Source: Geodermatophilaceae bacterium URHB0062
Lineage (GTDB): Bacteria; Actinomycetota; Actinomycetes; Mycobacteriales; Geodermatophilaceae
Assembly (NCBI GenBank): GCA_000620185.1
Contig: JHVO01000015.1
Span: 1-64,000 of the forward strand
Reading direction: 5' to 3'
Length of the DNA stretch: 64,000 bases
Below the pieces are notes generated by a model. That model made no database searches. It had not been told where the DNA came from and worked only from the letters and a program-made list of their open reading frames with translations. Below are positions 1-7,873 of the stretch, piece by piece. How positions within the stretch are numbered: position 1 is the first letter of the stretch; the number at the start of each line of letters is the position of its first letter. The position numbers were made by a program, and so were the translations under genes.

Positions 1-604
1 CCGGCGCGGCCGCCTCCTCCCAGCTCAGGTGGCCGGGCTTGGGCATCAGCTGGTTGGACTTGACCAGGGCCAGCTCGGCCAGGCCGCCGAAGTTGGTCTC
101 GAACCCCCAGATCCGCTGCTGCGGATCCATCATCGTGTCGTCGTGCCCGGCCGGGTCCTCCAGCTCCACCGACAGGCAGTGCGCCACCACCTCATCGCCC
201 GGGGACCACCGGTTCACCCCCGGGCCGACCCGCAGCACGACGCCGGCCAGGTCCGAGCCGACCACGTGATAGGGCAGGTCGTGCCGGCGGGTGAGGTCGT
301 TCTGCCGGCCGTAGCGCTCCAGGAACCCGAAGGTCGACACCGGCTCGAAGATCGACGTCCACACGGTGTTGTAGTTCACCGACGAGGCCATCACCGCCAC
401 CAGCGCCTCACCCGGGCCCAGCTCCGGGGTCGCCACCTGCTCCACGTGCAGCGACTTGCGCGGGTCCTTCTCCTTCGCGGTCAGGCCCTCGAACATGTCC
501 TGCTCGTCCTTGCGCACCACCACCGCCCGGTAGGACTCCGGCACGGCCAGGCCCCCCACGGCGTCCAGCTGGTCGGCGAGGATGGCGTCCCTGATCTCGT
601 TCAC
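1..604 (-). CDS. ccrA: Crotonyl-CoA carboxylase/reductase, N-terminal part (gene runs off the window edge)
   Basis: The roughly 200 visible residues match the start of crotonyl-CoA carboxylase/reductase, which makes ethylmalonyl-CoA from crotonyl-CoA, CO2 and NADPH. The MDR-fold GroES-like part is recognisable: segments reading SSVNYNTVWTSIFEPVSTF and YHVVGSDLAGVVLRVG, followed by GDEVVAHC, are characteristic of Ccr rather than of generic alcohol dehydrogenases. The start is GTG (602-604 on the complement), five bases after an AGGAG ribosome-binding site. The C-terminal nucleotide-binding and catalytic region lies outside the window. An inverted-repeat site at 654-669 sits about 50 bp upstream and is repeated exactly before etfB. 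The epimerase gene lies upstream on the same strand. Confidence 0.93.
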   Translation of the reverse strand, partial: MNEIRDAILADQLDAVGGLAVPESYRAVVVRKDEQDMFEGLTAKEKDPRKSLHVEQVATPELGPGEALVAVMASSVNYNTVWTSIFEPVSTFGFLERYGRQNDLTRRHDLPYHVVGSDLAGVVLRVGPGVNRWSPGDEVVAHCLSVELEDPAGHDDTMMDPQQRIWGFETNFGGLAELALVKSNQLMPKPGHLSWEEAAAP

Positions 605-653
605 GCGAACTCCTGCGGTCTTCGTCGGCTCGGAGGCGGTGCTCGATGCGAAT

Positions 654-669
654 GTTACCGGTGAGTAAC
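654..669. promoter_or_regulatory. Inverted-repeat operator candidate upstream of ccrA
   Basis: The sequence GTTACCGGTGAGTAAC has perfect outer arms (GTTAC/GTAAC) around a 6-bp asymmetric centre. It lies between the epimerase stop and the ccrA start, 49 bp before the ccrA GTG. All 16 bases recur at 32244-32259, before etfB. The shape resembles TetR-family operators that control acyl-CoA catabolism genes in actinobacteria. The regulator itself is not in the window, so its identity is inference. Confidence 0.6.
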
Positions 670-690
670 CCGGTACCGCGAGTCCTGGGT

Positions 691-1149
691 TCAGTGACCC
701 GTGTCGGCGGGTTGGACCAGCTCGACGAGGACGCCCCCGGCGTCCTTGGGGTGCACGAAGTTCACCCGGCTGTCGGCGGTGCCGCGCTTGGGGGTGTCGT
801 AGAGCAGGCGCAGCCCGCGCTCCCGGAGGACGGCGCTGACGGCGTCGATGTCGGCCACGCGGAAGGCCAGCTGCTGCAGGCCCGGGCCGGAGCGCCCGAT
901 GAACTTCGCGATCGTCGAGTCCTCGTTCAGGGGGGCGAGCAGCTGGATGCGCGTCTCCCCGTCCCCGACCGCGAGCATCGCCTCGTGGACGCCCTGCTCC
1001 TCGTTGATCTCCTCGTGCACCGACTGCACGCCGAAGGCGAGCTCGTAGAAGGCGATCGCCTCGCGCAGGTCGGGGACGGCGATCCCCACGTGGTCGATGG
1101 TCGTCAGCAGGCCCTCGGGCAGCCCGGGGACGTCGGCGTGGTTGCTCAC
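691..1149 (-). CDS. mce: Methylmalonyl-CoA (ethylmalonyl-CoA) epimerase
   Basis: This 152-residue single-domain vicinal-oxygen-chelate protein interconverts the 2R and 2S forms of methylmalonyl-CoA and, in the ethylmalonyl-CoA route, of ethylmalonyl-CoA. Visible family motifs are TIDHVGIAV (His20), the HEEINEEQGV segment (45-54), RIQLL (Gln69), NFVHPKDAGG (130-139) and VLVELV (Glu143). The position that usually holds the HH pair with a metal-binding His reads Gln92-Gln93 here. The start is GTG. A CAGGAT -10-like element lies 6 nt upstream, which would give a leaderless mRNA. Its neighbours ccrA, thiolase and meaB support a role in C4/C5 acyl-CoA metabolism. Confidence 0.9.
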   Translation of the reverse strand: MSNHADVPGLPEGLLTTIDHVGIAVPDLREAIAFYELAFGVQSVHEEINEEQGVHEAMLAVGDGETRIQLLAPLNEDSTIAKFIGRSGPGLQQLAFRVADIDAVSAVLRERGLRLLYDTPKRGTADSRVNFVHPKDAGGVLVELVQPADTGH

Positions 1150-1293
1150 GCGGGCATCCTGCCGCCAAGACGTCTGAGACGACCACTCGATGTGGTACGC
1201 CTCACGCCCTGCTCGCTCGTCGCTCCGGTCGTCCTATCCTGATCAGCACCCCGACACGGCCGCCGACGGTGGCGGCCCGGCACTGGAGGCAGC

Positions 1294-2484
1294 ATGTCCC
1301 GCTCGGTCATCGTCAGCGGCGCCCGCACGCCGATGGGCCGCCTGCTCGGTTCCCTCAAGGACTTCTCGGCGGCGGATCTCGGCGGCATAGCGATCAAGGC
1401 CGCGCTGGAGCGGGCCGGCATCTCCGGCGACCAGGTCGACTACGTGATCATGGGCCAGGTCCTCCAGGCGGGCGCCGGCCAGAACCCGGCCCGCCCGGCA
1501 GCGGTCGCCGGCGGCATCCCGATGTCGGTGCCGTCGTTCACGCTCAACAAGGTGTGCCTCTCCGGCCTGGACGCGATCGCCTTGGCCGATCAGCTGATCC
1601 GCGCCGGCGAGTTCGACGTCGTGGTCGCCGGTGGCATGGAGTCGATGACCCAGGCGCCGCACCTGCTCGCCAACTCCCGCTCCGGCACCAAGTACGGCGA
1701 CACCAAGCTGGTCGACGCGATGGCCCACGACGGCCTGTCGGACACCTTCGACCAGATCGCGATGGGCGCGCTCACCGAGCAGGCCAACAGCCGCTACGAC
1801 CTGACCCGCGAGGAGCAGGACGCGTTCGCCGCGGAGAGCCACCAGAGGGCCGCGCGGGCGTCGAAGAACGGCGTCTTCGACGAGGAGATCACCCCGGTCC
1901 TCATCCCCCAGCGCAAGGGCGACCCGATCGAGTTCCGCGAGGACGAGGGGATCCGGCCCGACACGACGGCCGAGAGCCTGTCCAAGCTCAAGCCGGCCTT
2001 CGCCAAGGACGGCACCATCACCGCCGGCACTTCCTCCCAGATCTCCGACGGGGCCTGCGCCGTCGTGGTCATGAGCGCCGAGAAGGCGGCGGAGCTCGGC
2101 CTGACCCCGCTGGCCGAGATCGGGGCGCACGGCGTCGTCGCCGGTCCCGACGCGACGCTGCAGAGCCAGCCGTCCCGTGCCATTCAGAAGGCCTGCGCGC
2201 GCGAGGGCATCGACCCCGAGGACCTCGACCTGGTCGAGCTGAACGAGGCCTTCGCGGCCGTGGCCATCGTCTCCACCCGCGAGCTCGGCATCGACCCCGA
2301 GAAGGTCAACCCGAACGGCGGCGCCATCGCCATGGGCCACCCGATCGGCATGAGCGGGGCTCGGATCGTGCTCGACCTCGCACTGGAGCTGCGCCGCCGC
2401 GGCGGTGGCGTGGGTGCCGCCGCCCTGTGCGGTGGCGGCGGCCAGGGCGACGCGCTGATCCTGCACGTGCCCGCCAAGGCGTGA
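1294..2484 (+). CDS. Acetyl-CoA C-acetyltransferase (thiolase II family)
   Basis: The 396-residue length is typical of degradative or biosynthetic thiolases, which condense two acetyl-CoA or cleave 3-ketoacyl-CoA. The nucleophilic cysteine is Cys88 in [11 protein letters not shown]. The second active-site residues are His349 in [13 protein letters not shown] and Cys379 in [12 protein letters not shown], and the loop NEAFAAVA is also present. The ATG follows a GGAGG ribosome-binding site, and a TATCCT -10 candidate lies about 50 bp upstream (1235-1240). The stop overlaps the meaB start (GTGA), so the two genes are translationally coupled. Placement beside mce, ccrA and meaB suggests it supplies acetoacetyl-CoA to the Ccr-dependent route. 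Substrate range cannot be read from sequence. Confidence 0.93.
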   Translation: MSRSVIVSGARTPMGRLLGSLKDFSAADLGGIAIKAALERAGISGDQVDYVIMGQVLQAGAGQNPARPAAVAGGIPMSVPSFTLNKVCLSGLDAIALADQLIRAGEFDVVVAGGMESMTQAPHLLANSRSGTKYGDTKLVDAMAHDGLSDTFDQIAMGALTEQANSRYDLTREEQDAFAAESHQRAARASKNGVFDEEITPVLIPQRKGDPIEFREDEGIRPDTTAESLSKLKPAFAKDGTITAGTSSQISDGACAVVVMSAEKAAELGLTPLAEIGAHGVVAGPDATLQSQPSRAIQKACAREGIDPEDLDLVELNEAFAAVAIVSTRELGIDPEKVNPNGGAIAMGHPIGMSGARIVLDLALELRRRGGGVGAAALCGGGGQGDALILHVPAKA

Positions 2485-3503
2485 GCTCGGAAGGCATCGC
2501 CGTCCAGACGGAGGCACCCACCCGCGGCGGCCGGCGGGGACGACGGGCGACCGACGTCCCCGCGCTGGTCGAGCGGGCGCGGACGGGGGACGCCCGCGCC
2601 GTGGCGCGCCTGATCTCGCTGGTCGAGGACGCGAGCCCGGCGCTGCGCGAGGTGGCCGCCGCGCTCGCCCCGCACACGGGATCCGCCCAGGTCATCGGGT
2701 TGACCGGCTCGCCCGGCGTGGGCAAGTCGACGACAACCACGGCGCTGGTGCGGGCGCTGCGAGCGCGGGACCTGCGGGTCGGCGTGCTGGCGGTCGACCC
2801 GTCGTCCCCGTTCTCCGGAGGCGCGCTGCTCGGCGACCGCGTGCGGATGCAGGACCACGCCGGTGACGGCGGCGTCTTCATCCGCTCGATGGCCTCGCGC
2901 GGTCACCTGGGCGGCCTGTCGTGGGCGACCCCGCAGGCGTTGCGCGTGCTGGACGCCGCGGGGTGCGACGTCGTCCTGATCGAGACGGTCGGGGTGGGGC
3001 AGTCGGAGCTGGAGATCGCGTCGCTGGCCGACACCACGCTGGTGCTCGTCGCCCCCGGGATGGGCGACGGCATCCAGGCGGCGAAGGCCGGCATCCTCGA
3101 GGTCGCCGACCTGTTCGTGGTCAACAAGGCCGACCGGGACGGCGCGGACCAGACCGTGCGGGACCTGCGGTACATGCAGTCCCTCGGCGGCCGGCACTCG
3201 GAGCCCGGCCACTGGCGACCGCCGATCCTGAAGACCGTCGCCTCCCGCGACACCGACAACGGCATCGACGAGGTGCTGGACCGGATCGAGCAGCACCGGC
3301 AGTGGCTGGAGAGCTCCGGCGAGGGGCACATGCGCCGCAGCGAGCGGGCCGCCCGGGAGATCGAGGCCATCGCCCTCGCCTCGCTGCGCGAGCGGATGGG
3401 TGACGTGCACGGGTCGGCCGCTCTCGGCGCCCTCGCCGACCGGGTCGTGGCGGGGGAGTCCGACCCCTACCGCGCCGCGGACGAGCTGCTCGCGCAGCTC
3501 TGA
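2481..3503 (+). CDS. meaB: Methylmalonyl-CoA mutase-associated GTPase MeaB
   Basis: MeaB is a G3E-family P-loop GTPase chaperone that gates delivery of adenosylcobalamin to acyl-CoA mutases and protects them from inactivation. The 340-residue protein has Walker [10 protein letters not shown] (residues 76-84), the MeaB segment [18 protein letters not shown], the switch-like ETVGVGQSE and the guanine-specificity motif NKAD. The start GTG at 2481 overlaps the thiolase stop by 4 nt. An acyl-CoA mutase large subunit lies about 2.6 kb downstream and is a possible client. No cobalamin-binding small subunit is visible nearby. Confidence 0.94.
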   Translation: MSSEGIAVQTEAPTRGGRRGRRATDVPALVERARTGDARAVARLISLVEDASPALREVAAALAPHTGSAQVIGLTGSPGVGKSTTTTALVRALRARDLRVGVLAVDPSSPFSGGALLGDRVRMQDHAGDGGVFIRSMASRGHLGGLSWATPQALRVLDAAGCDVVLIETVGVGQSELEIASLADTTLVLVAPGMGDGIQAAKAGILEVADLFVVNKADRDGADQTVRDLRYMQSLGGRHSEPGHWRPPILKTVASRDTDNGIDEVLDRIEQHRQWLESSGEGHMRRSERAAREIEAIALASLRERMGDVHGSAALGALADRVVAGESDPYRAADELLAQL

Positions 3504-3540
3504 ACGGGCACTCCGGGCGCCGCGCCCCCAGGATGGGCGG

Positions 3541-5010
3541 ATGAACGGTCAGCCGGATGCCGTGGTCGTCGGGGCGGGGCCCAACGGCCTCGCCGGTGCC
3601 CTGCGCCTGGCCGCTGCCGGGTTGCGCGTCCAGGTCGTGGAGGCGGCGGAGCGGCCCGGTGGTGGCATGCGCACCGAGGAGCTGATGCGCCCCGGCTACT
3701 TGCACGACGTCTGCTCGATCGTGCAGCCCATGGCCGCGGCCGCGCCGTTCTTCCGTGAGTTCGACCCGCAGAGCCGGGGCGTGCGGCTCGTGCTGCCCGA
3801 GATCAACTTCGCCCATCCGCTCGACGGCGGGCGCGCGGCCCTGTCGTACCGGTCGCTCGAGGACACCGCCGCCGGGCTCGGGGAGGACGCGGCCGCCTAC
3901 CGCCGGCTGTTCGGCCCGCTGGTCGAGCACGGCACCGACGTCGTCGACTTCTTCCTCGCCAGCAAGCTGCGCCGGCTGCCCACCCGCAGCCCGCTGCAGA
4001 TCGCGCACTTCGGCCTCAACGGCCTGCCCAACGTGCACTGGCTGGCCCACCGCTACTTCGGCACCGAGGGGGCCCGCGCCCTGCTGGGCGGCGCGGCGGC
4101 GCACGGCATGCTCGACCTCTCCCAGCCGCTGACCTCGGCGCTCGGGATGCTGCTCACGATGCTGAGCCACCACGTCGGGTGGCCGCTGATCGAGGGCGGG
4201 TCACAGCGACTGGCCGACGCGATGGTCACCGCGCTCGAGCAGCAGGGCGGCGAGGTGGTCACCGGCCACGAGGTCACCGACCTCCGGGAGTTCGACGGCG
4301 TCCCCGCGGTGCTGCTCGACACGACCCCCGAGGCCTTCGTCGCGATGGCCGGCGACCGGGTGCACGAGGGCTACCGCCGGTGGGTGTCGCGGTACCACCA
4401 CGGTGCCGGAGTGTTCAAGATCGACTGGATCCTGTCCGAACCGGTGCCCTGGACCAACCCCGACGTCCGCCGGGCCGGCACCGTGCACGTCGCCGGGACC
4501 CTGGACGAGACGATCGCCGGCGAGCGCGCGCCCAACCAGGGCGAGCTCACCGACCGGCCGTACGTGCTGGCGGTCCAGCCCACCGTGCCCGACCCGACGC
4601 GGGCACCCGAGGGCGGTCACATCTTCTGGGCCTACGTCCACGTGCCGCACGGCGCGGACGTCGACATGACCGGGGCCATCGAGAACCAGATCGAGCGGTT
4701 CGCGCCCGGCTTCCGCGACACCGTCGTGGAGCGGGCGACCAAGACCGCCGTCCAGATGGAGCAGTGGAACCCCAGCTACCTGGGCGGTGACATCTCCAAC
4801 GGCCAGGCCACCCTCCGGCAGATGCTCGCCCGGCCGGTGCCGCGCTGGAACACGTACAAGACGCCGGTCCGCGGCACGTATCTCGCGTCGGCCGCCACCC
4901 CGCCCGGCCCCGCGGTGCACGGCCAGTGCGGCGACAACGCGGCCCGGGTCGCGCTGCGGGAGGTGTTCGGCGTCCGGGACGTCCCACCCCTGCGTCCGGC
5001 GGTCCCCTGA
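3541..5010 (+). CDS. FAD-dependent oxidoreductase of the phytoene dehydrogenase/CrtI-like family
   Basis: The 489-residue protein begins with a dinucleotide-binding motif [17 protein letters not shown] (about 8-24), followed by the [17 protein letters not shown] strand and arginine region typical of phytoene-desaturase-like amine-oxidase folds. The C-terminus contains [17 protein letters not shown], a typical FAD-contact end. In this broad family the substrate may be a carotenoid, a polyprenyl compound or something else. No carotenoid genes are adjacent, so no substrate is assigned. The ATG lies 6 nt after a CAGGAT -10-like hexamer, which suggests leaderless transcription independent of meaB. 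A strong bidirectional hairpin follows at 5049-5076. Confidence 0.8.
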   Translation: MNGQPDAVVVGAGPNGLAGALRLAAAGLRVQVVEAAERPGGGMRTEELMRPGYLHDVCSIVQPMAAAAPFFREFDPQSRGVRLVLPEINFAHPLDGGRAALSYRSLEDTAAGLGEDAAAYRRLFGPLVEHGTDVVDFFLASKLRRLPTRSPLQIAHFGLNGLPNVHWLAHRYFGTEGARALLGGAAAHGMLDLSQPLTSALGMLLTMLSHHVGWPLIEGGSQRLADAMVTALEQQGGEVVTGHEVTDLREFDGVPAVLLDTTPEAFVAMAGDRVHEGYRRWVSRYHHGAGVFKIDWILSEPVPWTNPDVRRAGTVHVAGTLDETIAGERAPNQGELTDRPYVLAVQPTVPDPTRAPEGGHIFWAYVHVPHGADVDMTGAIENQIERFAPGFRDTVVERATKTAVQMEQWNPSYLGGDISNGQATLRQMLARPVPRWNTYKTPVRGTYLASAATPPGPAVHGQCGDNAARVALREVFGVRDVPPLRPAVP

Positions 5011-5048
5011 CTCGCGATGTCGTGATGTCCAGCGGGCGACGTGCGGAA

Positions 5049-5076
5049 CGGGCGGGACTCCGGGGAGTCCCGCCCG
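5049..5076. terminator. Bidirectional hairpin terminator
   Basis: A perfect 13-bp GC-rich inverted repeat (CGGGCGGGACTCC and its complement) encloses a 2-nt centre. It lies between the convergent oxidoreductase and secreted-protein genes. No U tract follows, as is common for actinobacterial hairpins. Confidence 0.75.
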
Positions 5077-5092
5077 CGCCCGGGGCCGGCGG

Positions 5093-5529
5093 TCAGGCGA
5101 CCGGCTGCGTCGCGAGGGCCGCCTGCATGACCTCGGCGAGGGTTGCCGTGCGGCTGTCCTGCACGCTGCCGTTCGCCCGCGTGACCGTCAGGGCGAGCGT
5201 CCGCACAGGCGGCGTGGCGGTCGGGGTGCCGATGTAGCAGCGGTAGGTCTGCCGGCCGTAGCCGGCCATGATGGTGCTGCCGAACACCCACGCGCCGGAG
5301 GCGGTGTCCCGCGTCACCAGGCTGACGGCCGGCATCTTGCCCGCACCGGCCCCCTCGTCGACGCAGCCGTTGAAGACGCGGACGTCCAGGACGACCATCG
5401 GCGCGTCATTGAGCGTGATCACGCTGGGGTTCCAGCTGGTGATCTGGCACAGCTGCCGCCGCCATCCTTCGCCACAGCGGGGGACGCGACCCCGACCAGT
5501 GCGGCCAGAGCCACGATCAGCCTGACCAT
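5093..5529 (-). pseudogene. Secreted hypothetical protein interrupted by a frameshift
   Basis: An ATG at 5527-5529 opens a textbook signal peptide (MVRLIVALAALVGVASPAVA), but this frame stops 36 codons in, at 5419-5421. A conserved-looking extracytoplasmic domain continues in the -1 frame from QLCQITSWNPSV, through segments such as VVLDVRVFNGCVDEG and QTYRCYIGTP, to the stop at 5093. The frames join across a GGCGGCGGC run near 5455-5463, where one extra or missing base would restore a product of about 145 residues. Three cysteines are visible in the exported part. It could be a real pseudogene, an assembly error or a programmed slip. No family is recognised. An alternative in-frame ATG at 5551 would give a protein with no export signal, which is less likely. 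Confidence 0.6.
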
Positions 5530-5536
5530 CCGACGT

Positions 5537-5550
5537 TGGTCGTACGACCA
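5537..5550. promoter_or_regulatory. Perfect 14-bp palindrome between divergent genes, candidate MarR operator
   Basis: TGGTCGTACGACCA is its own reverse complement. It sits 8 bp before the ATG of the secreted protein and about 38 bp before the marR start, in the 58-bp divergent spacer. Size and placement fit a MarR-family dimer site, with direct repression of the secreted protein gene as the simplest model. Binding is inference. Confidence 0.55.
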
Positions 5551-5587
5551 TCAAGGGCCGGGCACGCCGGCCGGTAGCGTTCCGGGC

Positions 5588-6112
5588 ATGGTTCGACCGC
5601 TGGGGCTGCCCTTCGACCCCATCGAGCGGGCGGGGCAGACGTGGGAGGAGCGCTTCGGCCCGGCGTCGGCGATGCGGGCCGCGACCTCGGTCTTCCGCGT
5701 CCAGCAGATCCTGCTCGCCCGGTTCGACGAGGTGCTCAAGCCGCACGGACTGACCTTCGCCCGCTACGAGGTGCTGGTGCTGCTCACGTTCAGCCGCACC
5801 GGCGAACTCCCGCTCAAGGTGATCGGCAGCCGGCTGATGGTGCACCCGACCAGCGTCACCAACGCCATCGACCGACTGGTCGGCGCCGGCTACGTCGACC
5901 GGCGGCCGAACCCGAACGACGGGCGCGGGGTGCTGGCCGCGATCACGGCCGAGGGACGGCGGGTGGTCGAGCGCGCCACCGCGGAGCTGACGGGCCTGGA
6001 TTTCGGTCTCGGCGACCTGTCGGAGGCTGAGCGAGCTGACCTGTTCGACGTCCTCAAGCGCGTGCGGCTGGGTGCGGGGGACGTGGCCGGCGCGGAGGTC
6101 GACGCGAGATAG
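5588..6112 (+). CDS. MarR-family transcriptional regulator
   Basis: The 174-residue protein has the MarR winged-helix layout. An N-terminal dimerisation helix is followed by LTFARYEVLVLLTFS, the recognition region SRLMVHPTSVTNAIDRLVGAGYV and the wing with RRPNPNDGRGVLAAITAEGRRVVE. The -DRR.x.DGR- wing motif is diagnostic. A TAGCGT -10 element at 5575-5580 lies 7 nt before the ATG, so the message is probably leaderless. A perfect palindrome lies upstream in the divergent spacer. Likely targets are itself and the divergent secreted protein, possibly also the acyl-CoA mutase gene 22 bp downstream. The ligand is unknown. Confidence 0.88.
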   Translation: MVRPLGLPFDPIERAGQTWEERFGPASAMRAATSVFRVQQILLARFDEVLKPHGLTFARYEVLVLLTFSRTGELPLKVIGSRLMVHPTSVTNAIDRLVGAGYVDRRPNPNDGRGVLAAITAEGRRVVERATAELTGLDFGLGDLSEAERADLFDVLKRVRLGAGDVAGAEVDAR

Positions 6113-6134
6113 TTGGACGTCCTAGTATCTGGTC

Positions 6135-7814
6135 ATGAGCCAGGACGCCCGGCAGCGGTGGCAGCAGCGGTACGACGCGGCACTCGCGGCAGGCAAGGTG
6201 CGCGACGCCGACTTCACGACGCTCTCCGGCGTGGAGGTGGACCCGGTCTACGGGCCGGCCGACGAGTCCGCCGTCCCGGGCTTCGAGCGCATCGGCTATC
6301 CCGGTGAGTTCCCGTTCACCCGTGGCCTGCACGCCACCGGCTACCGGGGCCGGGCGTGGACCATCCGGCAGTTCGCCGGGTTCGGCAACGCCCAGCAGAC
6401 CAACGAGCGCTACAAGATGATCCTGGCCGAGGGTGGCGGTGGTCTGTCCGTCGCCTTCGACATGCCCACCCTCATGGGCCGCGACTCCGACGACCCGCGC
6501 AGCCTCGGCGAGGTCGGGCACTGCGGCGTCGCCGTCGACTCCGCCACCGACATGGACGTGCTGTTCGACGGCATCGACCTCGGCGGCACGACGACGTCGA
6601 TGACGATCAGCGGCCCCGCCGTCCCGGTGTTCTGCATGTACCTGGTGGCCGCCGAGCGGCAGGGCGTCGACCTCGGGAAGCTCAACGGCACCCTGCAGAC
6701 CGACATCTTCAAGGAGTACATCGCGCAGAAGGAATGGCTGTTCGCCCCCGAGCCGCACCTGCGCCTGATCGGCGACCTGATGGAGTACTGCGCCGCGGAG
6801 ATCCCGGCGTACAAGCCGATCTCCGTCTCGGGGTACCACATCCGCGAGGCCGGCTCGACCGCCGCTCAGGAGCTGGCGTACACGCTGGCCGACGGCTTCG
6901 CCTACGTCGAGCTCGGCCTCTCCCGCGGCCTGGACGTCGAGAAGTTCGCCCCCGGCCTGTCGTTCTTCTTCGACGCGCACCTGGACTTCTTCGAGGAGAT
7001 CGCGAAGTTCCGTGCCGCGCGCCGGATCTGGGCCCGCTGGCTGCGTGACGTGTACGGGGCGCGCACCGAGAAGGCGCAGCAGCTGCGCTTCCACACCCAG
7101 ACGGCCGGGGTCAGCCTCACCGCGCAGCAGCCGGACAACAACATCGTCCGGACGGCGGTCGAGGCGCTGTCTGCGGTGCTCGGCGGCACGCAGTCGCTGC
7201 ACACCAACGCCCTCGACGAGGTGCTGGCGCTGCCGAGTGCCAAGGCCGCCCAGATCGCGCTGCGCACCCAGCAGGTGATCATGGAGGAGACCGGCGTGAT
7301 GAACGTGGCCGATCCGCTCGGGGGGTCGTGGTACGTCGAGGCGCTGACCGACGACATCGAGCGGCAGGCCGAGGAGATCTTCGCCCGCATCAAGGACATG
7401 GGCACCGACGGCACGATGACGTCGGGCATCCTGCGCGGCATCGAGGACGGCTGGTTCACCGGAGAGATCGCCGAGGCCGCCTTCGTCTACCAGCGGGCAC
7501 TGGAGAAGGGCGACAAGAAGGTCGTCGGCGTCAACACACTGACCGGGACCGTCCAGGGCGAGGAGCCGCTGGAGATCCTGCGGGTGAGCCACGAGGTCGA
7601 GCGCGAGCAGAAGACCGAGCTCGCGCAGCGCCGGCAGCGGCGCGACGACGCCGCTGCCCGCGCCGCGGTCCAGCGCATGGTCGAGGTCGGTCGCACGGAG
7701 GCCAACATGATCCCGGCCATGCTCGACGCCGTCCGTGCCGAGGCCACCCTCGGCGAGATCTGCGACGCTCTGCGCGCCGAGTGGGGCAGCTACACCGAGC
7801 AGGCGCGCTTCTGA
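6135..7814 (+). CDS. Acyl-CoA mutase large subunit (isobutyryl-CoA mutase IcmA-like)
   Basis: This is an adenosylcobalamin-dependent acyl-CoA mutase substrate-binding chain of 559 residues. The TIM-barrel region is complete (RQFAGFGNAQQTNERY, SVAFDMPTLMGRDSD, ISVSGYHIREAGSTAAQE, FHTQTAGVSLTAQQ, GGTQSLHTNALDE). The protein ends at WGSYTEQARF without a C-terminal B12-binding domain, so it needs a separate small subunit. In methylmalonyl-CoA mutase the carboxylate is held by Tyr (RQY) and Arg. Here those positions read Phe (RQFAGF) and Gln (YIAQKEW), the pattern of isobutyryl-CoA-type mutases. TAGTAT at 6123-6128 lies 6 nt before the ATG. The exact substrate is uncertain. Confidence 0.85.
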   Translation: MSQDARQRWQQRYDAALAAGKVRDADFTTLSGVEVDPVYGPADESAVPGFERIGYPGEFPFTRGLHATGYRGRAWTIRQFAGFGNAQQTNERYKMILAEGGGGLSVAFDMPTLMGRDSDDPRSLGEVGHCGVAVDSATDMDVLFDGIDLGGTTTSMTISGPAVPVFCMYLVAAERQGVDLGKLNGTLQTDIFKEYIAQKEWLFAPEPHLRLIGDLMEYCAAEIPAYKPISVSGYHIREAGSTAAQELAYTLADGFAYVELGLSRGLDVEKFAPGLSFFFDAHLDFFEEIAKFRAARRIWARWLRDVYGARTEKAQQLRFHTQTAGVSLTAQQPDNNIVRTAVEALSAVLGGTQSLHTNALDEVLALPSAKAAQIALRTQQVIMEETGVMNVADPLGGSWYVEALTDDIERQAEEIFARIKDMGTDGTMTSGILRGIEDGWFTGEIAEAAFVYQRALEKGDKKVVGVNTLTGTVQGEEPLEILRVSHEVEREQKTELAQRRQRRDDAAARAAVQRMVEVGRTEANMIPAMLDAVRAEATLGEICDALRAEWGSYTEQARF

Positions 7815-7823
7815 GCAGGCTGG

Positions 7824-7870
7824 GCGTCAACCATTGGTTGACGCGCGTACGGAGTCAACCTAGCGTTGAC
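7824..7870. promoter_or_regulatory. Promoter with two identical inverted-repeat operators before the Clp_N regulator
   Basis: GTCAAC-N5-GTTGAC occurs twice, at 7826-7842 and 7854-7870, 28 bp apart start to start. The first copy extends to a 10-bp-arm palindrome (7824-7844). A promoter fits exactly on top: TTGACG at 7838-7843, a 17-nt spacer, and TAGCGT at 7861-7866. One operator therefore covers the -35 and the other the -10. The start codon follows 7 nt after the -10. Autorepression by the downstream gene is the natural reading. Confidence 0.75.
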
Positions 7871-7873
7871 GCC

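Noticed and set aside
6115-6122. GGACGTCC palindrome upstream of the acyl-CoA mutase gene as an operator
   Set aside because: Only 8 bp, expected by chance in this GC-rich DNA, and no second copy is placed in a promoter.
7100-7800. In-frame continuation upstream of the Clp_N gene reaching into the mutase gene
   Set aside because: The open frame is a shadow of the mutase gene. The ATG at 7874 sits directly behind a promoter.
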